NCBI RefSeq assembly: GCF_014837175.1
Contig: NZ_JACYFR010000002.1
Coordinates: forward strand, 744,001-808,000
Direction of reading: 5' to 3'
Length of the DNA: 64,000 nucleotides
Origin: Cellulomonas sp. JH27-2
GTDB lineage: Bacteria > Actinomycetota > Actinomycetes > Actinomycetales > Cellulomonadaceae
In this document: positions 50,847 through 60,081 of the stretch, one piece after another
Numbering within the stretch: the first letter of the stretch is position 1
Layout: each line of letters opens with the position of its first letter
Notes under the pieces: generated by a model
What the model was told of the DNA's origin: nothing
The model's database searches: none
Seen by the model: only the letters and a program-made list of their open reading frames with translations
Program-made: the position numbers and the translations under genes

Positions 50847-51803
50847 CTAAGCGGCGTCCCACATTTCGACGGGCTCCCACAGGCCAGCCTCGGGGTCGAC
50901 GACGGTGCCTTGACGCCAGGTGTCGAGCCGCGCGGGCTGGGATGGGAGCGGTAGACCAGCAGGAGCCGTCGTGGGGAAGTTCCTCTCCACCTTCCAGGTC
51001 TCTGGGCCAGCCAGCAGCCGCCCGGGCAGCCAGCCCTGGAGGCGGACGAGCCCGTCAGTGGATGCGAAGACCCCGCGTGCTGGCGGTGGGCCCCACTGGA
51101 TGCCTCGCCGGGACGCGGCGGCGACCAGGCGCTTCGCGGACTTCTGCGACAGGACGTGCCAGATCTGCCCTAGACCCGCAGCCTGGTAGGCACCAACGAT
51201 GTCGGCGTAGTCGTTGACGGTGCCCGTCTTACGTTCCAGTTCTACGGCCCACTGTCCGCCGATCGCATCGACGGCGCCGAGGTCCGGCGGGTGCACACCG
51301 AGCTTGCCGGGGATTGAGACCGTCCATGAAGTGACGACCTGCACGCGTCGTTCCCCGATCTTGGTGGGCCGCTCGAGGGAAAGGATGTCTCGCTCGCTGG
51401 TGACCTCGAACCCGGACCGGCGGTACCACGCTGCAAGGTGAGCGACGCCAACGGTGTGACGAGCCATCGCCGGAGACGGCCTCGGCGGCCCGAGGGTCAC
51501 CCGAAGCTCTGTGCCAGGGACGTGATGGGGGCCGAGCAGCCCCGCACCACGGGAAGTCGCCGTCCACGCAGTGGCCGTCGTGGCGCGCATCGCGCCGTCC
51601 GCTGCAACGAGATCGAGAGGAACAGGGTCGGCGCGCACCGCACCAACCGCATGAAGCCTGCGCCACGACTTCCGCACCCCATACGTAGACGCGCCGAGGT
51701 AGCCGACTGCCGCGTCCGGTCGCATATAGCCGAAGCGCACCAATGCGCGCAGGAGCTCGAAATCGAGCCGGGTTAGTTCGGTGCGGTGCTGGGGTGCCGA
51801 CAT
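50847..51803 (-). CDS. Winged-helix plus PD-(D/E)XK protein, replication-relaxation/mobilisation-like
   Basis: A 318-residue protein. The N-terminal winged helix (TRLDFELLRALVRFGYMRPD) is followed by a region with conserved HPPDLGAVDA and a WAVELERKTGTVNDYADIV segment. This fits a PD-(D/E)XK-like core as found in actinobacterial replication-relaxation and mobilisation proteins. AGGAG lies eight bases before the ATG at 51803. It borders the ~960-base gene-free region on the right, which may be its target. Confidence 0.65.
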   Translation of the reverse strand: MSAPQHRTELTRLDFELLRALVRFGYMRPDAAVGYLGASTYGVRKSWRRLHAVGAVRADPVPLDLVAADGAMRATTATAWTATSRGAGLLGPHHVPGTELRVTLGPPRPSPAMARHTVGVAHLAAWYRRSGFEVTSERDILSLERPTKIGERRVQVVTSWTVSIPGKLGVHPPDLGAVDAIGGQWAVELERKTGTVNDYADIVGAYQAAGLGQIWHVLSQKSAKRLVAAASRRGIQWGPPPARGVFASTDGLVRLQGWLPGRLLAGPETWKVERNFPTTAPAGLPLPSQPARLDTWRQGTVVDPEAGLWEPVEMWDAA

Positions 51804-52764
51804 TGGTCTTCTCCTATGTGTCATTGATGAACGCTCACCGCAAACGGTAGGTGTAGGCGCCGGCAAGAATGCGAACAACCGGGCCTGGCAGTGTGCCCAC
51901 CCAGTGGGCACGGCATTGGGACCACGAAGTCGGGGCACTGACCTGCGTGAATGCGAGATTCGTCCGGGAGCGTTTCAGAAGCTCGTGTTAGGTGGTAGTG
52001 GGGTTGTTCTGTTGGTCGAGGCGGGGTGGGTGGCTGCGTGCGCTTGTGGTCGCATCTGGCTCTCGGGGTGAGCAGGTTGGGGCGAGGGTGTGTCACCAGC
52101 CCGGCTGGTCTTCCGGTCCGGATCCGACGGCTTCCTCACCACCTGCACCACAGCCTCATCTGAACCTTCCCGATCCGACGAGCCACAGGGTGAACGGGCA
52201 GGGTCGGGCGGTTCGACCGGTGCGCTGTCCAACGCAAGATGGCGCAGAAGAGTTGAGTGGGGGTGGTGCGTGCGCTGGTGCGCAGGTGGCGGTTCGCCGG
52301 TTCGGCTGCGCTGGGCCAGCCCACGCCATCGCTCGCAAGCTCGCTTGGCTGCTGGCCCGCTCCGCCTCCCGGCTCGTGCATGGTTGAGAACTGCCCGTGT
52401 GGTCCCGCTGCTACGCCGTGATGCTCTGCGTGGGGAGGGTTGGGCGACAAGGAGAACCGCGCCCTTGGTGACCTGGCCGTGGTGCGCTCGCCGCGCAGGC
52501 TGCTCTCCGGTTCATGGCGCGGCAGGTCGAAGCTTGACGGGCGCGGTGGGTGAGTCGAGCCGGTGGTGGGGGTGAGCCAGTCGGGGGCCGTGCGTGATGG
52601 CGCGGTGGGGTGGCGCGGTCGCTGCGCCGGGGAGTCGGACGCGTGCGGTGCCGGGGTGCCGAGGTGTCCCGCGGTTCACTCAGGTTCGGGAAGTGCCAAC
52701 GCGTTCCGGAGCATGACGAGCCGCAGGCGACGCGCAGAGCCCGGTCCCGCTCTATGGTCCTACC
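51804..52764. other. Gene-free, G/T-skewed region, candidate origin or transfer site
   Basis: About 960 bases without a convincing gene on either strand; open frames here lack codon bias and Shine-Dalgarno sites. The plus strand is very G/T-rich (for example around 51990-52070 and 52540-52660). It lies beside a replication/mobilisation-like gene. Nothing more specific, such as iterons or a nick site, could be recognised. Confidence 0.35.
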
Positions 52765-53739
52765 GTGACGGAGTTCCTCGTATCCCAACCGTGGCTGCCG
52801 ACCCGACAGCCGAAAGCGCGTGTCTTTCACTACACGTCGGCCGCTGGCCTGCTCGGAATCCTGATGGACAGTGAGCTGCGCGCTACCGAAGCCGCGGCGC
52901 TGAACGACAGGTCAGAAATCGCGAAGGGTTGGCGCATCGTGCATCGGTGGCTTGAGAGCCTCCCTGATGTGGTGGAGACCGACGACCTCAGGACTTCGCT
53001 CGAGCCAAGTTCGTACTTCCGAGATGCGACGTCTCCGTCGGGCACCTTTGTCCTATGTGCATCAGAGGAAGGCGACGACGCGAACCAGTGGCGCCTGTAC
53101 GGTGATAACGGCCGCGGATACGCAATCGAACTCGACTCCACCGTCCCACTGGCGGTCGTTTCAGACCAGGAGCGTCGACCGCAAACCGTTCCGGACGGGA
53201 GGGTGGTGAGTTTTCACACCCTCGAGGACGCCTCCACCGTGTCGCCTTGGACCAAAGTCCTGTACCGGAAGCGGCACGCGCGAACTGCACTCGACGAGCT
53301 CCGCGAGTGGGCAGCGCCGAGGCTCGCGCACGCGCAGGAGGCGCCGTGGTCGCCTGAAGACCCTAGCCTCCGCCAGGGGGCGGAAGCGTTCGCCTACTCC
53401 GACGTCGAGATGGGACTTAGTACGATTGCCAGTTCGTACAAGGTGCGCGGGTTCTCCGGCGAGAACGAAGCACGAGTGTTCGTCACTTTCACACTCGGTG
53501 ACCGGCACGCGTTGTACCGGCCGAGCCCAGCGGGGGTCGTGCGTTACCTCCGGCTCGCGGTGTCCGATGGGGCCCCGGCCATGTTCAAGGGCACCGAACA
53601 TGGGCGGCTGCCGATCAAGTCGGTCCGTCTCGGTCCAGCAATCGACCGCAAGGCAGGACGGCTGACAGTTGAGTCTCTCCTGCGGCGGGCCGGATACGAG
53701 AACGTAAAGGTAGCCGCGTCGAAGGTGCGTCTCCGCTAG
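52765..53739 (+). CDS. DUF2971 family protein
   Basis: A 324-residue protein. The N-terminal FHYTSAAGLLGILMDSELRA, then ALNDRSEI and the FVLCASEEGDDANQWRLYGDNG segment are the DUF2971 pattern; a following GYAIEL strand completes it. The fold is related to ADP-ribosyltransferase-like toxins, and genes of this family recur in defence islands. The GTG start at 52765 follows the gene-free region. There is no known enzymatic activity. Confidence 0.82.
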   Translation: MTEFLVSQPWLPTRQPKARVFHYTSAAGLLGILMDSELRATEAAALNDRSEIAKGWRIVHRWLESLPDVVETDDLRTSLEPSSYFRDATSPSGTFVLCASEEGDDANQWRLYGDNGRGYAIELDSTVPLAVVSDQERRPQTVPDGRVVSFHTLEDASTVSPWTKVLYRKRHARTALDELREWAAPRLAHAQEAPWSPEDPSLRQGAEAFAYSDVEMGLSTIASSYKVRGFSGENEARVFVTFTLGDRHALYRPSPAGVVRYLRLAVSDGAPAMFKGTEHGRLPIKSVRLGPAIDRKAGRLTVESLLRRAGYENVKVAASKVRLR

Positions 53740-53810
53740 GACGCCGTGGTGAGTGGCTGGTGAGGTACCGTGCTGACGTATAGACATCCCTCGTCGACTG
53801 GATAACTCAC

Positions 53811-54140
53811 ATGGCGCAGCGCGTAATCACCACACTTGTTTCAGATGTCGATGGCGGTGAGGCAGACGAGACCGTCACCTTCGGCCTCGACGGCGTGACG
53901 TACGAGATCGACCTCAGCAGTTCTCAGGCAGCCGAGCTTCGCGACGCTTTCGCGAAGTGGACGACCGCTGGTCGTCGTGTGGGTCGTTCGTCCGCTACGG
54001 CTCGCCCTGCTCGTGCTCGCGATGGACGTGCCGACAGCGACGCGGCTGCGATTCGCGAATGGGCCAAGGGCGCCGGCCTCGAGATCTCCGAGCGCGGCAG
54101 GGTCAGCTCCGAGATTCGCGCGAAGTACGAAGCCCGCTGA
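53811..54140 (+). CDS. lsr2: Lsr2-family nucleoid protein / xenogeneic silencer
   Basis: A 109-residue Lsr2. The N-terminal dimerisation domain (TVTFGLDGVTYEIDLS ... LRDAFAKW) and the C-terminal DNA-binding domain (IREWAKGAGLEISERGRVS) are complete; the usual RGR-type AT-hook reads RGRVSSEIRAKY. In actinobacteria Lsr2 silences AT-rich acquired DNA. A copy on the element could protect the host or silence the element's own genes. It is followed by a very strong terminator. Confidence 0.92.
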   Translation: MAQRVITTLVSDVDGGEADETVTFGLDGVTYEIDLSSSQAAELRDAFAKWTTAGRRVGRSSATARPARARDGRADSDAAAIREWAKGAGLEISERGRVSSEIRAKYEAR

Positions 54141-54154
54141 CCGCACCCAGCCGC

Positions 54155-54208
54155 ACCAACGACAGGACGCCGCCTTCCACCTTCGGGAGGCGGCGTCCTG
54201 TCGTTGGT
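54155..54208 (+). terminator. Very strong terminator after lsr2
   Basis: A perfect 21-base-pair stem (54155-54175 with 54188-54208) with a 12-base loop lies 14 bases after the lsr2 stop. Confidence 0.85.
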
Positions 54209-54332
54209 GACTCCGAAACGCGACGCAGACGCACGCCCTGGCAATAAACGACCATATTCACCCTCTCATCGCAGCGACCACGACACACTGTGCGAAGTGG
54301 CTGGCGTGCGTTGACGACGAAAGGAGTAGCCG

Positions 54333-55709
54333 ATGCCGGAGCGGGTCTTCTCTGAGACAACCGATAGAGGTCGCGTCGACGTACTGCGAGACGGCACTGA
54401 CGCAGCTCTGACGTGGACACCTCATACAAGCGGCGCAACGGTCGAGCTCGCGCGCATCGAACCCTCGCAGGGCATCGTCCGGATCTTCCCGAAGACCCCG
54501 GCCGGGGATGAGATGGAGGACCAGTACACCCGGATCCGTGAGTTCCAGATCGAGCTTTCCCTACTTCCTTCGCTCGACCTTGACGAGCCCGTCGGCGAAG
54601 GCGAGTACGGCGAGTGGGTGCTGGCAGGGCTCCCAAGGCGCTTCGGCAGCACCTTCTGGATGGGCCTTGGTCTGCCGCGCCGCTACCGCAGGATCATCAG
54701 GGTCATCGAGGACCACACCGATTGCACGGTCGTCCGGTTCGGTCCGCAGGGACGTGAAGGTACCGACGACGAGGAGACGTTCCACATCAGCCTGGAGAGG
54801 TACGACGCCTACACCGTCGCCGTCGAGCGGACACACGGTCGTGGCGACACCGCGGTCGATCGGGTCAACGCGGCGGAGGCGCACAACGCGGTAGCTGGCC
54901 CTCTCGGGCTCGCTCCACTTACGCCGCATCCTGGACGCCACCCGATGATCCAGTTGCTCACCCGAGCTGTCGCCGGCGACGTGGCTTTGGACGCCGACGA
55001 TCAACATGTGCTGGTCGAGAGCGTCCGGTCCGCGTCGCCGCGAATCGCTTCCGAGAATCCCGTCGCGTTCGGCAAGCTCCGCGATGACATCGAACTGGTG
55101 TCGCTCGAGGAACTCATCAAGCGCTACCAGGTGAACCTCGCGCGAGAGAAGCGAGAGCCTGCGTGGCAGGAGTTCTTCAAGAACAACCCATTTGCTCTCC
55201 AGCAGATGTTCGCGGCACCAGTCATTCTGTACGGGACCGAACTGCAGGTCCGATACCCCAACCTGTTCCGCCGTGGCGGACGCATCGCTGACTTTGTCCT
55301 GATCAACACGGTCACGCGCTCCGTGTACGTCGTTGAGATCAAAACGCCAGGGGCTGGGCTGACGGGCAAGGTGTACCGCGGCACAGAGGGGTCGGAGGTA
55401 CACCTGCCGGGCAAGGACCTAGCCGGTGCCGTCGCGCAGGTCACTGCCCAGGTCGAGTCGGCGCGACTGGAAATGGCCGCGATCATCGAAAAGACCCCCG
55501 GTGCAGAAACGGTGGACACGCTCGACGTGCGCGGGGCAGTCATCGTCGGTCGGATCTCTGAGCTCGAGGGTGAGCAAGGCGAGTCGTTCCGACGCTTTCG
55601 CACCGGCCTGCGAGATGTTGACGTCCTTACCTTTGACGAAGTACTGGAACGGCTCGTTGGCCTGCGCGAGTACCTAAGCACCAGAGATGGTGGCAGCGCG
55701 AGCAGCTAG
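54333..55709 (+). CDS. sduA: Shedu anti-phage nuclease (DUF4263)
   Basis: A 458-residue protein. The N-terminal half is a beta-rich sensor-like region; the C-terminal Shedu nuclease carries the PD-(D/E)XK signature (RIADFVLINTVTRSVYVVEI plus the following KTPG) near residues 330-350 and a helical end. Shedu is a single-gene defence system that degrades phage DNA. The start follows GAAAGGAG. It is convergent, with a four-base stop overlap, with the next gene. This is a typical defence cargo for an integrated element. Confidence 0.82.
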   Translation: MPERVFSETTDRGRVDVLRDGTDAALTWTPHTSGATVELARIEPSQGIVRIFPKTPAGDEMEDQYTRIREFQIELSLLPSLDLDEPVGEGEYGEWVLAGLPRRFGSTFWMGLGLPRRYRRIIRVIEDHTDCTVVRFGPQGREGTDDEETFHISLERYDAYTVAVERTHGRGDTAVDRVNAAEAHNAVAGPLGLAPLTPHPGRHPMIQLLTRAVAGDVALDADDQHVLVESVRSASPRIASENPVAFGKLRDDIELVSLEELIKRYQVNLAREKREPAWQEFFKNNPFALQQMFAAPVILYGTELQVRYPNLFRRGGRIADFVLINTVTRSVYVVEIKTPGAGLTGKVYRGTEGSEVHLPGKDLAGAVAQVTAQVESARLEMAAIIEKTPGAETVDTLDVRGAVIVGRISELEGEQGESFRRFRTGLRDVDVLTFDEVLERLVGLREYLSTRDGGSASS

Positions 55710-56539
55710 AGGCCCCGCTCGCGAAGCAAATGCCACGCCTGGTTCGTCATGTAGTAAGCCGCCATGTACTGGTTTGCGATGATAGCGAACGACCCCTGGG
55801 CGGTGAACAGACGAGTGCCGTCCCCGTCAGGTGCAGACGCGGGAACGACGCCCGGCCTGCCCAGCAGCGAGTGTGGGAGCGCATGCGCCGCCCCCGATCC
55901 AACTCTCCAGCCGAGCACCACCTCTCGGGCAGCGTCCGGCGGGAACGCGATGCTCGCAGCGACTTCGATCGTCCGTGTTGTGTTGAAGGTTGACTTCTCG
56001 CCACTACCGAGCCGCACCACCGCAAGTTCCCGGCGGCGCTGTTCAACGCGTTCGAGGACCTTCTGGGTGCCTGTGTGCTCTGGGGCGTGTTCGAGCAGGC
56101 CGGCCAGGAAGAGCCGATGCTGGTCGTAGGAGAAGGCCGTGTACTCGCGTGCGCGTTTGACCCGTAGTGCTCGCTCGGGCGGCGCAAGCATCCACACCGC
56201 GATGCTTCCAGACACCAGGGCCGTACGGACGAGCGTCTGATGCGCGAGGGCCAGGAGCGTGCCCTGGACTTCCCCCAGCGGTTCGAGGTGGACGCGAACC
56301 GCATAGAGGTGCTCGACGGCGGAAGCGATACTGAACCAGGCGACTTGCGATGCAGCGAATGGCGGCCAGTCGGTGTCATCACCCTTGAGCTGGGAGCCCG
56401 ACCCCGGTACGAACGTCGACACCTTCTGCCATTGGTCGACGATCGGGAACGTGGCCAGCACGAGACGCTGCAGGCGCGCTTCGTCTTCCAGGTCCACGTC
56501 GCCCGGATAGGGGACCTCGCTCTCAGGTCGTTCTGCCAC
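55706..56539 (-). CDS. Hypothetical protein convergent with Shedu
   Basis: A 277-residue protein, probably starting at GTG 56539 (VAERPESEVPYPGDVDLEDE). It is mostly helical, with a HxxxP-like end (SFAIIANQYMAAYYMTNQAWH). The longer upstream frame is Arg-rich and not credible. No family was recognised. The position beside Shedu suggests a defence-island accessory protein. Confidence 0.5.
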   Translation of the reverse strand: MAERPESEVPYPGDVDLEDEARLQRLVLATFPIVDQWQKVSTFVPGSGSQLKGDDTDWPPFAASQVAWFSIASAVEHLYAVRVHLEPLGEVQGTLLALAHQTLVRTALVSGSIAVWMLAPPERALRVKRAREYTAFSYDQHRLFLAGLLEHAPEHTGTQKVLERVEQRRRELAVVRLGSGEKSTFNTTRTIEVAASIAFPPDAAREVVLGWRVGSGAAHALPHSLLGRPGVVPASAPDGDGTRLFTAQGSFAIIANQYMAAYYMTNQAWHLLRERGL

Positions 56540-56724
56540 AATCCGATCCTGGCGAGCAGCCGCGTGACTGGCTAGACCCACCCGTTGGGGCTCACGTCGA
56601 AACCGTCGGCGATCTGCTGTGCCCGAGCGCTCACGACTGGCGGGGCGGCGCAGTACCGCGACGGGCGAATCCCTGCCCGACGCAGTAACCATGGCAGTTC
56701 CCGAAAGTGAAACCGTCGGTCGGC

Positions 56725-57504
56725 TCAGAGCGGCCAGGGGTGCACGGACCAGCCGTTCTGGTTCTGCAAGTGCAGAATGCGACCACCTACTGGCACCAGG
56801 AGCCATAAGTCTGTGAGCGGAGCAAGAGGAAGTGTCCCCGTAGTGGAAACCGTCTCTGCTTCCATGAGGCTGATGAGCAGGTCTCCGGGCATCGCGGACG
56901 CGTGCACCGTAACCGCGAGGTGAAGTTCATCAAGGCCCGAGGCGACGAGTTTGTCGCGGTTGTCGACGAACCACGGCGCGGTCGTCTGACTGACCAGCCA
57001 AGATTCCAGTTCCGGCAAGTCGCGACGGATGAGTCCGCCGAAACCGTTGGGGTGGAGGCTGAGTTCGCCGGCACCCGTTAAGCTTGCGCCAACCCGCGCG
57101 ACGCTGATCTGGTTGCCGTACGCCCACGACCTTGCGGGTGTCAGTGACGCACTTGACGCCGGCAGAAGCGCGGAGCTGTTGACCCCGACGGCTTCACATT
57201 CAGCGACGAGCGCAGGTCCGTACTTCCGGAGATCGCGAATGGTCACGGTGAGCGGGTAGATCAACATCCAGCGGTCGGTCCCTGGCACAGGCAACGTATC
57301 GCCGGTGATGCTCTCGAGCTTGAGCTCGTTGGGATCGATGACTCGCGTCACCTCGATTGCGGCGCGGCGACCATCCTCATGTTCGATGACGCCGTCAACC
57401 ATCCGCGGCGTCGTGTTGTCGTCGAACTGACGGATCGGTGATCCGACGAGCACGCTCACGACGGCCAGGACGCCCGCCTCGTGCGGAGACAAGTCCTTGC
57501 CCAT
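56725..57504 (-). CDS. Hypothetical protein
   Basis: A 259-residue protein, mixed alpha/beta, starting MGKDLSPHEAGVLAVVSVLV. It includes PRMVDGVIEHEDGRRAAIEV and TRVIDP, which recall a nuclease-like or DUF-type core (E in AIEV), but no family was recognised. GGAGG lies very close to the ATG. It is read in the same direction as the 55706 gene across a 185-base gap. Confidence 0.5.
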   Translation of the reverse strand: MGKDLSPHEAGVLAVVSVLVGSPIRQFDDNTTPRMVDGVIEHEDGRRAAIEVTRVIDPNELKLESITGDTLPVPGTDRWMLIYPLTVTIRDLRKYGPALVAECEAVGVNSSALLPASSASLTPARSWAYGNQISVARVGASLTGAGELSLHPNGFGGLIRRDLPELESWLVSQTTAPWFVDNRDKLVASGLDELHLAVTVHASAMPGDLLISLMEAETVSTTGTLPLAPLTDLWLLVPVGGRILHLQNQNGWSVHPWPL

Positions 57505-57619
57505 CCCTCCAGCCTAGAGACGAGCGGGCTACCCTGCGCCGCGCACGCAAGTCGATTAGGGGTTGCGCGGAGTTTGCTCTCGTACCGGCTTCCCGGGCAT
57601 CGCCGCATCCCAGGGCGCC

Positions 57620-58075
57620 TCAGCGTCGGATCATTAGCCACGGCGCCCGAGACGCATGGGTCGTCGGCATCCAGACGAACCCGAGGCGCTCAAAGAAGCG
57701 CACCCTGCGAGCCCTGCTCCAGTCGTCATCACTCTCGTCCGGCATGATGACGTGTGCCCACGACGGCGTGGCCTCGATCCAGTAGGTCATCAGTTCAGTG
57801 CCGATGCCCGCTTCTCGGTGCGTCTCGGCGATGCACATGAGCGACGCGAACGGCACAACGTCCGCATCTCCGAGATGCTCGACGTTCGCCAGGAACGAGT
57901 CCCATGCGCAGAACTCCCGCTGAAGCAGGCCACCTACGACCGCACCGTCGAGTTCCGCTACGAGCCATCCGTGCCCGTTGCGGTTCAGCGCGACGAGTCC
58001 GTCGTGCCAGTGCGCGAACACTGCCACGAGAGCGGGAAAGTCGCCGGCCTGAGCGGGGCGTATAACGAGACTCAC
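57620..58075 (-). CDS. GNAT family N-acetyltransferase
   Basis: A 151-residue GNAT protein. The N-terminal strand (SLVIRPAQAGDFPALVAVF), a central GWLVAELDGAVVGGLL strand, the acetyl-CoA segment ETHREAGIGTELMTYW and the C-terminal VRFFERLGFVW are all in the right order. The start is GTG 58075. The substrate is unknown; it could modify a small molecule or a toxin-like target. Confidence 0.82.
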   Translation of the reverse strand: MSLVIRPAQAGDFPALVAVFAHWHDGLVALNRNGHGWLVAELDGAVVGGLLQREFCAWDSFLANVEHLGDADVVPFASLMCIAETHREAGIGTELMTYWIEATPSWAHVIMPDESDDDWSRARRVRFFERLGFVWMPTTHASRAPWLMIRR

Positions 58076-58220
58076 GCGACGACCGTAGCGTCGACGCAGC
58101 TGGTCGCCGGCGCTACCCTGGCCCCGTCCCGGCTTCGAGCCGTCCCTGGCGCCGCGCAGATGAGGCAGGCCCACGGTGCGGACCGCGACGTGAGCGCGGC
58201 GCGCACCACCTCCGTTCGAG

Positions 58221-58418
58221 GTGGCCGTGCCCTGCTCCAAGCTCCCGTATCCGACGCCGCGGGCTGCTGCCCGTGCACTGAGAGCCATCCGAGCCCGGAC
58301 AGCGCCGGGTCGCCGTGCCCCAGTCGCGATCCATCCGTGCCCCGAGTGCCGCTGCTGGCATCTGACGTCGCGACGCCCGTCTGGTCGCCGGCCGAGCTGG
58401 GCGCGGTACGTCCAGTGA
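58221..58418 (+). CDS. Small Cys/Trp motif protein
   Basis: A 65-residue basic protein. The motif HPCPECRCWHLTSRRP near residues 38-53 (CxxCxxWHLT) matches tiny zinc-ribbon-like proteins common on actinobacterial plasmids and phages. It starts with GTG. It overlaps no other gene. The function is unknown. Confidence 0.6.
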   Translation: MAVPCSKLPYPTPRAAARALRAIRARTAPGRRAPVAIHPCPECRCWHLTSRRPSGRRPSWARYVQ

Positions 58419-58563
58419 CTCACCGGGCCGGCACGCGACTGGGCGTCCCGCCGGCCCGGGTTGGTGACGTGACGACGTTGGGTGGCCGCGACCCGCTGAT
58501 CAGCGCCGATGCCTAGCTGGCTGCCCGATTGGGGTGTCTGTGGGGAACATTCTTGGCCCTTGA

Positions 58564-58635
58564 GTGTGGGTCCTTTACGTTTCTTGTCGTCGAAGCAACC
58601 GCTCGGACAGACCCAAAAACGCAAAGGACCCACAC
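58564..58635. repeat. 19-base inverted repeat before the 58637 gene
   Basis: Arms 58564-58582 and 58617-58635 are complementary at 18 of 19 positions around a 34-base loop. The right arm ends next to the TTG start at 58637. It may be a binding site, a translation-control hairpin or a boundary of an inserted unit. Confidence 0.55.
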
Positions 58636-58636
58636 C

Positions 58637-59242
58637 TTGACCCTCGCGACCTCCGCTCTTCGCACTTCCGGCCCCCCGCCGCTTGACCAGGCATTCACCC
58701 GGACCGTCGACATGCGTGCGCCCCTTGCCCGCGCACTAGGCGACTTGGCCGGCATCACGAATGTCGTTCGCCTAACCGACGAACTCCGGGCCAGCGGCGA
58801 GAACCGAGGCATTCTGCGGTTCGACCCGGTCGTGTTTGACCCGGCTGCTCTGGCGGAGCGTGCGCGGGAGTTCCGCGTTGACGGCTGGAAGGCGCGTGTC
58901 GACCTGACGTTGCGGCCGTCGGAGGACCTCCTCGGGTGGCTCGTGCCCGCAGCGGATGTGACGGTGCTGGACGGTGACGGGCAGACGGTGACCGGCTTCA
59001 GCGTCACAGCGGAGAGCCGCCACCCGATGGATGTGGACCGGCTCGAGTCCAGTCTCGTGCGGGCGGTGGAGGGGTACCTGTGGACCCACGGATTGGCTTG
59101 CGCGCACGACCTCAAGCAGGTCGGCGAACGGGAGTGTCAGCCCGACGGCTCGGTCGTTGTGCCGTACTCACTGGACGTTTACCCCGATGACGACTTCGAC
59201 ATCCACGTGCAGATGGCTGACAGGCGCGAAGACGACGACTGA
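58637..59242 (+). CDS. Hypothetical protein paired with the TIGR02391 gene
   Basis: A 201-residue protein starting at TTG (LTLATSALRTSGPPP) immediately after the inverted repeat; ATG at 58712 is an alternative. Beta strands dominate (FRVDGWKARVDLTLRPSEDL ... VTVLDGDGQTVTGFSV) and the C-terminus is acidic. No family was recognised. Confidence 0.55.
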   Translation: MTLATSALRTSGPPPLDQAFTRTVDMRAPLARALGDLAGITNVVRLTDELRASGENRGILRFDPVVFDPAALAERAREFRVDGWKARVDLTLRPSEDLLGWLVPAADVTVLDGDGQTVTGFSVTAESRHPMDVDRLESSLVRAVEGYLWTHGLACAHDLKQVGERECQPDGSVVVPYSLDVYPDDDFDIHVQMADRREDDD

Positions 59243-59333
59243 CCGTGACTTCACGCCCCGGGTCGCCATCGTCGAGAACGGTTCGGTGGTGGCGACCCGG
59301 GATTGGACGGTCGAGCGCAGTACCGTCTGTCCC

Positions 59334-60077
59334 ATGGACCGCGACTGGGCGATCGAAGAACTCCGCGCTTTCCTCCGCGCCACGGACCAAGTCGGATACG
59401 ACAACACCCCTGGAAGCGGCGTTGTCGTCTTGGGCACCCACTCCCGTGAGTCCGGCGAGAAGATCGCGGAGCGAGCGCACGTCGTTGAGCAGATCCTTGA
59501 CCGGACTCTCCGTGCATGGCGTGAAGAGGTTGCCAAGGAGCCTCGGCTCAAGGGCTCCAGGCGATGGGCGTCACTACGAGAGTGGGCAGCGCGTGGGCTT
59601 GCGGCCTTGGAGCGCGAAACGGAGCTCGCCGAGAAGCTTGGAGACGTCTCGCCTCAGATGAGTGCGGGCGGCCTGCACCCTTGGGTGTGGGAGCCGGCGA
59701 TGAAACTCTGGCAGGACGGGCACTTCCGCGCGGCTCTTCACACGGTGGCGTCGAGCCTCACGTCCCAGGTGCAGGCAAAGACGGGCCGGTTCGACGTGGC
59801 CGACAAGACGCTGTTCGAGCAGACGCTCAGCCTGTCGGCTCCGACGCCTGGAAAGCCTCGGCTTCGTGTCGTGGAAGATGACGGCTCGCCGACGTACCGC
59901 TCCGTACAGGAGGGCGCGATGCACTTTGGTGTCGGCCTCTGCCAGGGCGTTCGGAACGTCACAGCCCACGAAACGGACGAACTCGACGAGCAAGTCGCGC
60001 TTGAGCGCCTCGCGGCCTACAGCGTCCTCGCGCGTTGGATCGATGGCGCGGACGTGGCGGAAGCAGTCGAGGTCTAG
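59334..60077 (+). CDS. TIGR02391 family protein
   Basis: A 247-residue protein. The C-terminal half contains the TIGR02391 pattern (FRAALHTVASSLTSQVQAKTG ... VQEGAMHFGVGLCQGVRNVT and the following AHE). The family is widespread on mobile elements and in defence islands but lacks a known activity. It lies five bases before the next gene, with which it is probably co-transcribed. Confidence 0.75.
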   Translation: MDRDWAIEELRAFLRATDQVGYDNTPGSGVVVLGTHSRESGEKIAERAHVVEQILDRTLRAWREEVAKEPRLKGSRRWASLREWAARGLAALERETELAEKLGDVSPQMSAGGLHPWVWEPAMKLWQDGHFRAALHTVASSLTSQVQAKTGRFDVADKTLFEQTLSLSAPTPGKPRLRVVEDDGSPTYRSVQEGAMHFGVGLCQGVRNVTAHETDELDEQVALERLAAYSVLARWIDGADVAEAVEV

Positions 60078-60081
60078 ATCA

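Noticed and set aside
52090..52575. A 161-residue reading frame in the gene-free region
   Set aside because: Its translation is Arg/Trp/Ser-rich without family features, the codon bias is wrong and the opposite strand is equally open.
57656..58516. A 286-residue plus-strand frame over the GNAT gene
   Set aside because: It is antisense to the recognisable acetyltransferase and has no family features.
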